From Linnemannia hyalina (lineage: Eukaryota; Mortierellomycota; Mortierellomycetes; Mortierellales; Mortierellaceae), in assembly GCA_019671135.1 (NCBI GenBank), contig JAHRHY010000024.1:186001-250000 (forward strand): a DNA stretch of 64,000 nucleotides. Direction: 5' to 3'. A program made the translations under genes and the position numbers. Below are positions 49,875 through 64,000 of the stretch, piece by piece (position 1 is the stretch's first letter; each line of letters opens with the position of its first letter). The notes under the pieces were generated by a model, which saw nothing but the letters and a program-made list of their open reading frames with translations, was not told where the DNA came from and did no database searches.

Positions 49875-52800
49875 ATGGAGAAAAGGGTCACTCGCCATTC
49901 GAGCACCCATGCCACCAAGGCATCAACAGACACAACAGCACCACCAACAGTAACACCAGTCGACGCTCCCAATGGAAGCAAACGTGGTCGTGGACGCGGT
50001 TGGGGTGCACGCGCAGGTGGTAGACAAGCAAGTACAGGTGCTGCTGACAGAGGACGTGGCCGTGGACGTGGCGCGACTCGTGGACGGAAACGTGGTGTCG
50101 ATGCTGCAGGGGAGACCTCGGCACCGGAGGAGACCGACCATGAGTATGAGCATGAGCATGACCAAGCTGATTCGGACCATGGTCATGACTCTGAGGGCGA
50201 GAGGGGGCACGAAACAGAGAAAGGACCGGAACAGAAGGAAGAGGAGCCTGAGAAAGATAAGGCGTTAGCCAAGATCCAGGAGTCGGAGAGGGAGCAAGAG
50301 TCAGACAACAGCCAGGAGCATAGGGGGGATGTCAGCCAAGATGAGGATAGCTCCAGCAGTGGTTCTGAGTCCGAGTCTGAAGAGGATGAGGCAACCTTGA
50401 GCAAGGACAAGGACGACTCGAATGCAATGGATGTCGACTCCGATGAGACCCCCAACGCGGCGACTACGTCCACCAAGGATACTGCAGCCGTTTCACAAGC
50501 CAAACAGGACGGCATGGAGGAGGATCGGCGACCGATGAAGGACAACTCGGCCTCTGGCGCATTTGAAGAGGTTTCAAGCCTACCCTTCATTTCACCAACA
50601 TTCCCGCCCAGTTTCGATACAAAGGAGGTGGAGCCAATGCCACTCGACTGCAACGACCAGTCAGCCCCTACCGCATCATCTTCCTCCGCATCCTCAACAA
50701 CTGTCAAGTCCAAGTCAGCCACAGTATCATCCACAGGAGCAACAACAGCGGTATCGAGAGGCGGCTTTTTTCTAGATGAGAATATCTACAACAAACTCTC
50801 GATCGGTGGCGCAGAAAGGATCGCGGAGTTGTACATGCTCAAGAAGAGGCGGCGCGAGAAAGGGGTATCACCGGAGCCAGTGCCAAGATTGTTGTCAGAT
50901 ACTGAGGCAGAAGCACCGTCCACTAAACCGAAACGGAGGACTTCAGGATCTGTTACAACCCTAACTTCAGCAGCACCAACAGCAATAACAGCAATAACGA
51001 CAACAACGACAACAACGACAACAACGATATCCAAGCCACCAGTGGTTTCGACTCACGCACCGGCAGTTGCACCAACGACAATCTCAGAGGATCAAGCCGC
51101 CCAAGCACCAACAACGGCCTCACTTGTGGCACCAGCACAGTCAAGCACGGTCAATCTCAACGATCTGATAGCGTCAGCGTCGTCCTACAAATCCGAGATC
51201 ATCTCTATTGCCGACAAAGCCAACAAAGCTCAACAATCACCCATCCAGCAGCAGCAACCACAGCAGCAACAGCAACAACAATCGACTATTGCGGCCATCA
51301 AACCCGCCGACATGCGCTATCACCACCCCTGCATCGGCGCGCATCAATATCGATCCAGTCTCACGAGGGAGGAGCATCGGCGGTACATGATGTATGATGG
51401 AGTTTTGAGGAGACAAAAGACACCAGGAGCGCCGCAGCTTGGACAGGAAGACCGGGCTCTTTTTGGACTTTTGCAGGAGAGGGTTGAGGCAGAACGACTT
51501 CGGGTGCGGCAGTGGTGTGACTCGGAGTGCCGATCCAGGGTCATCAGCTACTTCAACCCTCTCATCCGGGATGCGCTGGCTCCCAAGTTCAGGAGAGGCA
51601 GGGCACGAGTCAAGGAGGAATATCCCCAGTACTATGATTTTGTTCACTCGATTGGATTGAGGTTGCCGGGTGTACCGTCTACGACTAAGGAGCCCATGCT
51701 GAGTCGAGCACAGCTGGAAGAACCCAAGACAGGGTCAGCAGAGGCAAAGAGCAACAAACCAGCAGCCGCACTACGACGCCGAGGACTTCTGCATAGGACA
51801 GGAAAGATTTGCCCAGTCTCCTTGGCAAAACCAATTTTGCCGACCGACGATAACGGGGTGCCATACGAAAAGACTATCGATGTGGTCGACTCTTATTGGA
51901 ACCACTCAGCATCACCAGCACCAGCCACCGACCGTCGGCGAGGACCCATGCCCTTCAAGAGACCAGCTACCTCGGTCGCCAAGGATCCTATCGCCAAGGA
52001 CTTTGTCAAGGAGCAGAACGTCCATATCGCGCTTGCTTCCAGCGTTATGGTAGCGTTGGCCAAAACATTACCCAGTTTAGCAAATGAGTGGGAGATTCCT
52101 GTCACAGTTGTCCTCGAAGAGGACGCAGCAGGTATTCTCAATTTTTTGTACAGTCGCCAGTTCATCCTTCAACTTAAGGAAAAGGCTCAAGCTAACTTCT
52201 GCTTCTTTTTTCCGCTTGTATCTGATTGAACTAGGAGTGATGCAGAAGCGGATATATGTCGACAAGCCATTGATACCCAAGAGAATGACGACTCTGGAGA
52301 TTACGCAGGCGTTTTACGACGGAGCCCTCAAGAAACTGTCGCTCGTTGGATCGTCGTCGTCAGATGTGAGTGTGTTGGAGCCTCAACAGGATAATAGTGC
52401 AGGAGCTGGTACTTCTGCCTCCATTTCTACGCAACCACAGCCCAATCAAGCGCCGGTGGTGGAACAAAGGGATATCGAGATGCAAGATGTTACTGATAAG
52501 CAGGAAGGAGTCACGTCGCCAAAGGATGTTGAGATGGAGGAGGCTGAGAACAAGGAGGCTGAAAAGACCAACTCGCCTTCAGAGACACCAGCCGCGGCGG
52601 CAGCCACCGACAAGGATAGTAAGGGTGAGGATGAGGATGTTGGTGTTCTCGGTAGTCAGTTTTCAGGCAAGGCAGCGGACGAAGGTAGCACCGACAATTT
52701 TGAATATTCCCTTTGGACATTTGGCGACAAGCGCCTTTTGATCCGCAACCGTCTCCATGGATACATCAACAATACTGTAAGTATTAACACGATCCACGTA

Positions 52801-53703
52801 TGCTTTGTACTTGTTTTGTTTGACCGCCACTGGCACTTAAATGAGACGCTAAGGTTCCTTTCATTTTCTTTTCATTAATTACAGATCCCGCATAGGCAGG
52901 TGGTGATCAAGTCTATTCTCGACTATGTGCCAGACATTGGAGTTGCTGAGCCAGGGAAGTCAACAATGGCCGGATGGTGGATGTCAACATGGGTCAGAGA
53001 TGACCGACTCTTGGCGCTTGGGCGAGTGGATGTCTCCAGGAACCAGTTTGTGCGGTACCCAGATCAACTGCCGCCCACATATCAGACAGACAACCCGCTC
53101 GGAGGCGCGTTCAGTGACTTGCCCTCGATCTCGATCAAGGACACTAGTGCGTTGAAGGTGCAGGATCGGGAGATTTGGGACTGGATCAAGCCCAATATGC
53201 GGTTGATTCATTATATCCTGGGAAAGTTGCAGCTTTTGGGGGCTGGGCAGTATATCTTGACGCATAAGCGGCATGATGTCAGTGCGAATGTTTACCGGGC
53301 TGTCAAGACGTCGTCGGGCGAGCAGGCTTCTGGGGTCAAGGATGAAAGTCAGAGCAGTAGCAGCAACAGTGCGGCTGCACAGCACAAGGGGCAGTATGAC
53401 CTTCATGCGGCTCACGCATCGTCCCCGCAGCCCCTGAGCGACGCTAAGGTCGAGTCTTCGGGAGGACTCAGTGGCGGAGGTGGGTCCAGCGGAGGTGGAG
53501 CGGATGATGACTTGTTGCTTCGGTGGATTGGTACGCCAGATCAGATCCCGGGCACGTTCCCCTACGAGCCTGAGTCGGATACGTCGTTCAAGAAAGGGAA
53601 ACGAGGCCGTGGTGGTGGTGGCGCAGGTGGAGGTGGAGGTGGACGGGGGAATAAGCGAAATAGAGGAAGGGGCGCCACCAAAAAGGCGGGAAAAGCTGAA
53701 TAA
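49875..53703 (+). CDS. Little elongation complex subunit 2-like (ICE2/NARG2-type C-terminal domain)
   Basis: In animals ICE2 belongs to the little elongation complex that serves Pol II transcription of snRNA genes (family knowledge). Exons 49875-52131, 52235-52776, 52885-53703 join in frame to 1205 aa. The N-terminal ~450 residues are disordered: an RGRG/GRG basic patch, then a long Glu/Asp/Ser region, then Thr/Pro/Gln-rich sequence. A conserved-looking helical core follows (~475-600: YHHPCIGAHQYRSSLTREEH, RVRQWCDSECRSRVISYFNP). The C-terminal block has EYSLWTFGDKRLLIRNRLHG, WWMSTWVRDDRLLALGRVDV, GAGQYILTHKRHDVSANVY, QYDLHAAHAS and LLRWIGTPDQIPGTFPYEPE, which in order match my recollection of the ICE2 C-terminal domain. 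The tail is a Gly-rich RGG-like run. No catalytic motif. Assignment rests on remembered motif order, not an alignment. Confidence 0.65.
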
Positions 53704-53759
53704 ATATTTAGCTGCAGCATATGCGATTGAAGATTGTCGACAGTCACCAAGTCGTGCGA

Positions 53760-53782
53760 AGAAAAAAAAAAAAAAAAAAAAA
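53760..53782 (+). repeat. Poly-A run
   Basis: About 22 A residues roughly 60 bp past the ICE2-like stop codon; likely 3' UTR. Confidence 0.7.
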
Positions 53783-53984
53783 AGGACGCCTCCAACTGAT
53801 GCTCACACTTTGCTTCACTGACATCAACCACGACACATTCAAGGAGTTGCGGGACATTTGATCAGGAAACAAACAGATCTCTCAACAGTCGGATTCAATT
53901 GCACAAACATCAACAAGCAACAAAAAAGGCAACTGACAAAATAAACACTCACCGGACGCACCTCGTCAGCCCAACACAAAAATA

Positions 53985-55960
53985 ATGAGTTCATTCAAGA
54001 AGCGCGTCCCCTCCGCGCAAGCAACTCTCCCCGCGGGGTGCCGCCTCTCCGCCTACAACGGCCAAGTCCTCATCTCCACCGGCGTCCCTTCCCTCGACGA
54101 CATCCTCGGCGGTGGTCTTCCCCTCGGCACCATCCTCCTCATCCAAGAAGACCGTCAAACTTCCTATGGCCAATTACTGTTGAAGTACTTTTTAAGGCAG
54201 GGTATTGTTGCGGGGGACAAGTGTTTGGTGGTTAGTGGAGATGAGAGTCCAGAGGCGATTGTGAGGTCGTTGATGGGGATTGCAGGCGAGGAGAGTTTGG
54301 AGAGTCAGGTTCAGAGTGGAGTTGATAATCGCGATGATGAGGATGAGGCGAGACGGGAGAGGAGGAAGAAGGCTGCTGCTGCAGGTGGTGCGGAGGATGA
54401 GGATTCAGAGCAGGATAGGCTTACGATTGCGTGGAGGTATAGTGGGCTCAAGAAGTTTGAAAGTGGAGTCGGGGTTCGTCCCCCAGGTAAGAGCTTTGGA
54501 GCCGGTGGTTTTCGTCCTACATGCTAAATAATTGATTATGGTGTCGGCGACTAACTGATCTCATAATGTTGTGTGACGATGATAGCGATTTCTTCTCGCG
54601 TCAACAAGACAGGATCGACAACTGAACCAGCACTCACACCCAGCCAGATCCCGTTCTGCGAGCAATTCGATCTCACGACCAGGATATCCGCCAAGGCACT
54701 GGAATCGGCTGACACCACACTGGTCGACTCGGGAGAGCTGCAAAAGGGTGTCCAGACTGGTGATAGCGATTTGGAGGATGATAGCGACGATGACTTTTCT
54801 ACCAGTGGATCGGCGTCAGCGGCAGGAAAGAATCAGCCCGATCTGTACAGAAACGTGTTGGACAAGATCAGGGAGACGTTGATCCAGGGAGGGTTCAGCA
54901 CGACGTTGTTGAAGGATCCCTCGGCACCTGCACCTGCACCTGGGGCTGCTGGATTGGCCGAGCGACATATTTGCAGAATTGGTATCAATTCTATCGCATC
55001 CCCCAGTTGGAGGAGCAAAACCCCACATGTAAGGCACTACTTTACTTTTTTCAATTTGTACATTGGACCCTTTTTACTTAACACGCCAACTAACCTGGCA
55101 ATTTTATATGGCTTGGTATCCGTTTTTAGGACTTGTACAAGTTTTTGCATGCGCTGCGTGGATTGTTGCGGTTCAGTTTCGGCGCGGCTGTGATCACGAT
55201 CCCAGCTCATCTGTACGGAACTATCGACCAGAGACACGCCACAGACGGATCGACCACATCCCCTTACATCCACCGCCTGGAACAACTCTGCGACGCGTCA
55301 GTCAGGATCGAGTCCTTTGCGGGCGCACAGACGAACGCTTCCTCAGCAGCGTCGGCATACCACGGACTCTTCCATGTCCACAAAGTTCCTGTCCTGAACG
55401 CCCTTATCCCTTCGTCCACAAAACTGTCGGTGCTGCTGGATGGCGCAGCCAAGGGATCTGGGGGACCTGGGCAATCGGGCAGCGGTGGGTCGAGTAAAGG
55501 TGTCAATAACTTGGGATTCAAGGTACGGAGGAAGCGGTTTGCGATTGAGACGTTCCATTTGCCGCCTGAGGGTGGTGTAGGGCAGAGACGGACTTCTGCG
55601 GAACCTTCGTCTAGTTCTTCGTCTTCATTGTCGGAGCGCAAGAAATCCTCATCCACAAAGTCATCCAACCCAGGACCTGCGACTGGATCGTTCAAGAAGG
55701 CTGACTCGTCAGAGGAAGGATCGGTACAGTCAAGGGCGCGGTCTTTGGGAGGCAGCAGTTTCAATAAGCCTAGCGGACAAGTTGATGTGCACTCGGTCCC
55801 TGGCGCGAGTGGGATGGCGCGCAAGATGATGGGGTTGCCTCCAAAGGGGATCCAGGGTGCTGTTGCGTCCGGCTGCAGTACTGGTGGATCTGAGGCTGGT
55901 CATAAGCATAACCATGGCGGTGCTGGTTCTGGAGCCAACAGCAGCCTTCTTGACTTTTAG
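53985..55960 (+). CDS. ELP4: Elongator complex subunit Elp4
   Basis: RecA-fold subunit of the Elp456 ring in Elongator, which modifies wobble uridine of tRNA (family knowledge). Exons 53985-54486, 54586-55028, 55130-55960 join in frame to 591 aa, longer than the usual 360-450. The N-terminus shows GQVLISTGVPSLDDILGGGL then PLGTILLIQED, the PAXNEB opening with a degenerate P-loop. Next come VAGDKCLVVSGDE, WRYSGLKKFESG, an acidic insertion (SDLEDDSDDDFS), LRGLLRFSFGAAVITIPAHL and HGLFHVHKVPVLNALIPSS. The extra length is Ser/Gly-rich insertions and a C-terminal tail with HKHNHGG. No complete Walker A lysine is visible, as in other Elp4 proteins. Just 280 bp separate it from the ICE2-like gene. 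Confidence 0.92.
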
Positions 55961-56409
55961 ACGGTTGCTTTTACGTTTGCATATTAAACATTTTTCATTT
56001 TCGTTCACGCTATGCAGAGGCTATTTTTACACTTCATGTTTATTTAAATGTTCATTTTCCCAGCATCACTAAGGGGTTCCACTATTGTGTACATTAGCAA
56101 CATTGGCACTTGTTCTGCACTCCAGTAGCCCTCGCTTGCTGTTACGACATTGCTCCCAGACCGGCATCTTTATGGCGATTAGTCCTGCGTCACATTCTCT
56201 TGAAGTGTGGCTTCTTTAGGCATCGGAATGCGGTTGCCTTTGACGTAATAAGAAGGTCGACGCCACCTATCTTTACTGCTCGCATGACCGCGGTGGACTG
56301 CAATAGAGTTCATCGTTTGCACAACCACATCCTATTCACGATTGATATATAAAGGCGGCTTGAGAAATCGATCTACGATGGGTGCCAAGGGCGAAGCATG
56401 AATATTCAC
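55961..56409. other. Elp4 3' flank
   Basis: AT-rich; no gene seen. Marks the left edge of the relic zone. Small ORFs on + have no family features. Confidence 0.5.
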
Positions 56410-57893
56410 TTACACGTGCAAACTTGAGGGGCCAATGGCGGGGCACAGCAGGCCAAGCTGGAGATTGTTTGTAGGTAGCTCAAAAACTCCTACCAGCTTC
56501 TGTATGTAAAGAGCTTCAGTGTCCAAGGAGATCGAAGACACCTCACAGCAGGAGGAGCCTGAAAGGTACTCAGTTAGTGTCAATACCTAGAGAGTGCGAT
56601 TGAACACAGCAACACGAAAAAGATTACCCGCAATCAGAAGTCCAACCACAGAGGGACCAAAACGCCAGCATGAAGTATGGTGTCCAGGATAAGCTTCATC
56701 ATGCATGGTAGTTTTCGCTGATCTCCCTCCAAATCATCGTCCATTACTCCAGGTTTCTTGATCTCCACCACGAACAGTGGTAAACTATCAAACTCCGCGA
56801 AATAATCGGGAAAATGCAGCTCCTCAAATCCATGGGGAGTGGGTTACGGCTCCTATATTGCACAGCAACATCTAATCAAGGTCAACAGTGATCAAAAAGC
56901 GCATTGAACCGTCAGCCATAAATTTCAACTTACCAATGGTCGACTACATCCAGATCTCCTACAATTCCAAAGATGATATTCCTGACTACACTTTGGGTGT
57001 AAGTGTCCTCATTCTGCGCCAGAAGTTGCGAATGGGCAGGATGGGAAGTAGCTTGTTTCCAGAAACCTGGCCTCTCAGTATGCGGAAGTAGGATGGAGGT
57101 GACAACGTCCTCTCCGTCTTTCTGGATCCTGTTTTTAGATGCTTTTTTTTTTTCTGATATGAATGAGTGGCTGCAAAAACGGAACAATCCACGAGAACTG
57201 CCAATTCGTCAGCCGTCGGCTTGGGCACAGATACATCCAAGAGGAACTGAGAAATCGCTGTCGGAGATACTTCCTCAAAAAGTTCGGATCGGAGGTGAAA
57301 TTGATGGTTCTAGGACCATATAACACGAACAGCAAGAATAACTTGAAGAAAAGTGAGAATAATCACCAGTTCACCTAAGAAAACGTTAACATGCGGAACT
57401 TACAAAAGATCGGACACGTTTGAGATTTCGCTTTGCTTCTTAAGATTGTCGCAGCGAGCTTTCATCGGTACTGCTGAAACATTGGTCTTTCCTACAATAA
57501 GTCGACTGCTTGTGTTGAGTCGTGAAGACGTTGTGCCTGGCACAAGTGGTCAATGTACTTGAAATCGATTGAGTTGAGAGATTATCTGGTTGAGGACGGG
57601 TTGGAGTAAATGTAGTCGCTCCCACTTCCAGATGAAAACTCAGTATCCTGAAATGCTACTTTTTTGGTTGGTCGTTCCTGGTTTGGAGTTCTCACACTCT
57701 CTGGATCAGGGACGATTTCAGCGGATGATCGTTTAGTTTGATTATGTTCTTGCAACGGTGCTGAAGTAAAAGAAAAAAGACGGCTGCATAAGATCTTTGG
57801 CGCGAGATCTCGACTAACGGAGGGCCCATCGGACCCGACAGGTCGCGTAGGGGATGCGGAGGGTTGGCTCGGTACTGGTCACTCCAAGGCATT
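56410..57893 (-). pseudogene. Decayed multi-exon gene, PD-(D/E)XK-like/Crinkler-type family
   Basis: Successive minus-strand blocks read as one protein family but cannot be joined. 57893-57700: PWSDQYRANPPHPLRDLSGP region. 57690-57560: QERPTKKVAFQDTEFSSGSG, Ser/Asp-rich. 57440-57400: DNLKKQSEISNVSDLL before a GTAAGT donor. 57290-57190: FEEVSPTAISQFLLDVSVPK. 57110-56940: HTERPGFWKQATSHPAHSQL then EDTYTQSVVRNIIFGIVGDL, ending at a GTAAGT donor. 56831-56690: FPDYFAEFDSLPLFVVEIKK with PGVMDDDLEGDQRKLPCMMK, where E-x-K sits on a hydrophobic strand as in PD-(D/E)XK nucleases. 56560-56410: CEVSSISLDTEALYIQKLVG to a TAA. Frame shifts occur at about 56832 (C-run) and about 56660, and stops interrupt the 5' part. 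From memory, similar repeated families occur in mucoromycotan genomes, some linked to Crinkler-like effectors; that link is inference. Confidence 0.5.
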
Positions 57894-58028
57894 CATGCGA
57901 CCCATGTTGTGCAACCATAGGCATTCGGGCTCACAGGGGGGCCGTCTGACAGCTCAGTTACTTCGAAGCTGTCAGCCGCCGACACCCCCTTCCCTATATG
58001 TAGTCAGCCTCAATGAAAAAAAGTCAAG

Positions 58029-58249
58029 CAGGTACAACATGTCATTATGTAATCAAGGCGCGTTGATTTTAGGAGTGCGAATCAGGTACAACATGTCAGT
58101 GTATTATATCAAGCAGCGTTGATTTTGGGACCGCAAAATCAGACATGTGGATATGAAGTCTTAAGTCTTCCGTCAAGTTCAGGTTCGAACAGGTACGACA
58201 TGTCAGTGTGTTAGATCAAGCGGCGTTGATTTTGGGAGTGCAAAATACA
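58029..58249. repeat. About 54-bp imperfect repeats, three clear copies
   Basis: Unit core: CAGGTACAACATGTCA ... ATCAAGC-GCGTTGATTTT, then GGGAGTGC-like. Copies start at 58029, 58083 and 58190. The first spacing is 54 bp and the second 107 bp, about twice the first, so a fourth, strongly diverged or replaced unit may sit at about 58137-58189. The last copy runs into an open frame on + (58208-58468). Confidence 0.85.
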
Positions 58250-58659
58250 GACTTGTTGAAAAGAGATATTGAAGAGGCAAGCACTGCACAAACAGACGCT
58301 GACCGACTGTGGATCGTCCAACGTATAAAAAGGAATTCACCTCCCACCCGACGCATCGTGTGGCGGGCATACCGGACTGAAAAGGAAGTGCGCGATCCCA
58401 ATCCAGCCGGCTCGAACTCTCCATTATCCTCACTTCAAAGGATACTGCTTATTACAGGCGCTGACTGAGTATGACAGTCGTCCAACGCTTATAGGTCATC
58501 CACCTCCCAACCGACGCATCGTTTGGCGGGCATACCAGTCTGTTAAGGAAGAGCGCGAAGAACACAACTCCAGGATTCCAAATCCAGCTGACTCGGATGA
58601 CCCAATACTACCTCAAACAAATGACATTATCGAAAAGTACTTACATTTGAAAAAGTGAG
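58208..58659 (+). pseudogene. Duplicated coding block, partial ORF relic
   Basis: The + frame from 58208 encodes DQAALILGVQNTDLLKRDIE then ADRLWIVQRI and PPTRRIVWRAYRTEKEVRD, with a TGA at 58466-58468. A second, diverged copy of the last part follows in another frame at about 58484-58659: PPPNRRIVWRAYQSVKEERE to LHLKK-stop. The shared core RRIVWRAY plus a Lys/Glu-rich segment, and similar DNA (CACCTCCCA-CCGACGCATCGT), shows a local duplication. No start codon or complete gene. I do not recognise the family. Confidence 0.4.
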
Positions 58660-59006
58660 GGATCGATGGAGACGTGGGAAAGACCAAGTTAACGCGGAAT
58701 GGTCAAGCAGGGTCAAAGACGGAAATGATGGATTGGGATGTACGAATAAAGAAATTGAAGATGGCTGCGAGTTGATGGTCGCGATACGATAACGTGTAAC
58801 TCGGAGAAGAGGCAAAGGGCAAAAGAGAGTAATGAAGAAAAAGAGCACTGGGCAAAAGGAATACAGGAAGAAGCAATGGTGGATGAATAAAACAAGACAA
58901 AAGAGAAGTTAAAGGAACAATACGAGAGTGGAGTTAACTTAGAGTGATGGCAAAGGAAGTCAGGCGCTCGTGTCCTGACTAAATGAAAATGGGCGCATAA
59001 ATGACT
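58660..59006. other. Relic-zone spacer
   Basis: AT/purine-rich; no supported gene. Antisense ORFs here are compositional. Confidence 0.45.
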
Positions 59007-59369
59007 TCACGGAACACGCATCCATGCAGCTACTGAGTAGCGTGCTAGTATATCACGAAAAGAAAGAGCTAGAGGGACCTGACTAGACTCGGAACTCGGT
59101 TCCTGAGTGAGTGACGTGCCGGTTCCGGCGCTTTCCTTCTTCCAAGGCATGTTACCATCCACATTCACTAGGTGCAAGTAGCCTAGTTGTTCTTGAATCA
59201 TGAGGTGGCTCTTGACTACGTTGCACATGTTGTGTCCTGTCATGATATCTCTGTGAATGTAGGACTTGCAGTTCCTCCAGTCTAGCCCCCGAATGTTGAC
59301 CTGGCAAACGAACTGCTCGTATATGGGGCACCCCTTGGAGGTGTAGAATTCATTGACACCGACGACGAC
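59007..59369 (-). pseudogene. TnpB/Fanzor-like C-terminal fragment (degenerate)
   Basis: One open frame from just after an in-frame TAA (59370-59372) to TGA at 59007, 120 codons. It begins VVVGVNEFYTSKGCPIYEQF, continues VCQVNIRGLDWRNCKSYIHR, then DIMTGHNMCNVV and DGNMPWKKES, and ends in a Ser-rich tail. The layout N-E-x-x-T-S-x-x-CP...C...HRD-x-x-x-x-x-N matches the zinc ribbon followed by the last RuvC aspartate segment (RD-x-N-A-x-N type) of TnpB and its eukaryotic relatives, the Fanzors. Each of the two expected C-x-x-C pairs keeps only one clear Cys (CPIY and WRNC), and everything N-terminal, including the other two RuvC acidic residues, is absent. Hence a dead fragment. A different zinc-ribbon transposon protein is the main alternative. 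Confidence 0.45.
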
Positions 59370-59874
59370 TTAGCCAAGAGACCTCGCCTACAAGGGGAAC
59401 AAAGCAATAGATAGGGGATGTTAATAAATGAGGCATTGTATGGCTCAATCCCCAAACAGAAACTTGAGTTGATTCGAAACTTACAAGGTGGTCAGAAATG
59501 ATCCATGAAGGGATGTAAGGCTAGAGCTCGACTTGAACAGGCCGAGACCAATTCCGACCACTATATTCTCCTCCTTCCTCTTTGCGCCTGCCGACCCTCC
59601 TGAATCCCTCCTTCAAAGCAGCTACAACATTACCATCAACTATCGATCCTTGCGTTTTCCCATTGTCATCCTTACTCGTCTCCATCTTCAACGGAGCAAC
59701 TTGCTCTCGTAAAACATACGATTGTTAAATACTCAGATCTTGTCTGTGAATCAAGTTTCACCCAACAGCCCACATGCCAGCAAGACATCCCGATATCTCT
59801 TTGCGCTCTCTTTTATTCACGAGCTCTTCTGGGTAGTACAAATACAAATACAAAATACCACTCAATGGCATCTT
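59370..59874. other. Spacer downstream of LeuRS
   Basis: About 500 bp between the Fanzor-like fragment and the LeuRS stop. No recognisable coding block, though short minus-strand open pieces near 59380-59460 could be further relic. Includes the LeuRS 3' end. Confidence 0.45.

Positions 59875-64000
<4,126 letters not shown>

Noticed and set aside
58181..58195. AGGTTCGAAC string resembling a tRNA T-loop
   Set aside because: No acceptor stem, D-arm or anticodon arm at the right distances; it lies within the 54-bp repeat region.
58029..58249. Possible CRISPR-like array
   Set aside because: Repeats are imperfect and directly abutting rather than separated by unique spacers, and the host is a eukaryote.

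Overview
The window reads as nuclear DNA of an early-diverging filamentous fungus, most likely Mortierellomycota (Mortierella and relatives). This is inferred from gene content and style, not from a database search. Genes carry short spliceosomal introns (about 45-330 bp, GTAAGT-like donors, TAG/CAG acceptors), intergenic DNA is rich in pyrimidine/purine runs and simple repeats, and there are tandem Cys-rich chitin deacetylases, a Sel1-repeat protein, an ESCRT-I Vps23, a La protein with an RGG tail and a copper-fist regulator. I assembled exon models by hand. Every complete multi-exon model given here keeps frame from ATG to stop.

Layout. 1-3.6 kb: 3'-truncated phosphoinositide phospholipase C (-). 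3.65-6.69 kb: spacer between divergent genes. 6.7-8.5 kb: La protein (+). 9.0-13.4 kb: Crb2/Rad9/53BP1-like checkpoint mediator (+). 14.3-15.0 kb: small C2H2 zinc-finger gene (-). 15.0-22.1 kb: 7.2 kb with no convincing gene, many simple repeats and one very weak micro-gene candidate. 22.2-25.4 kb: ZCCHC10-like SR protein and Sel1-repeat protein (+). 25.8-26.7 kb: RidA/YjgF protein (-). 27.3-29.4 kb: Vps23/TSG101 (+). 30.8-32.3 kb: VDAC (+). 33.1-36.8 kb: peroxisomal ABCD half-transporter (+). 36.9-42.8 kb: I78-type inhibitor and two tandem chitin deacetylases (all -). 44.5-46.8 kb: copper-fist transcription factor (-). 47.5-55.9 kb: Ran GTPase, an ICE2-like protein and Elongator subunit Elp4 (all +). 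56.0-59.8 kb: relic zone with a decayed multi-exon gene of a PD-(D/E)XK-like effector-type family, about 54-bp repeats, a duplicated coding block, and a fragment resembling the C-terminus of a TnpB/Fanzor RNA-guided nuclease. 59.9-63.5 kb: mitochondrial leucyl-tRNA synthetase (-).

Most genes are unrelated housekeeping functions: nuclear transport, snRNA/tRNA biology (La, ICE2, Elp4, LeuRS), membrane trafficking, mitochondrial and peroxisomal transport. The only clear local family is the chitin deacetylase pair. The parts most worth a second look are the 56-60 kb relic zone, the ICE2-like gene, the GC-AG intron in Ran, and the chitin deacetylase pair with its partly homogenised DNA.
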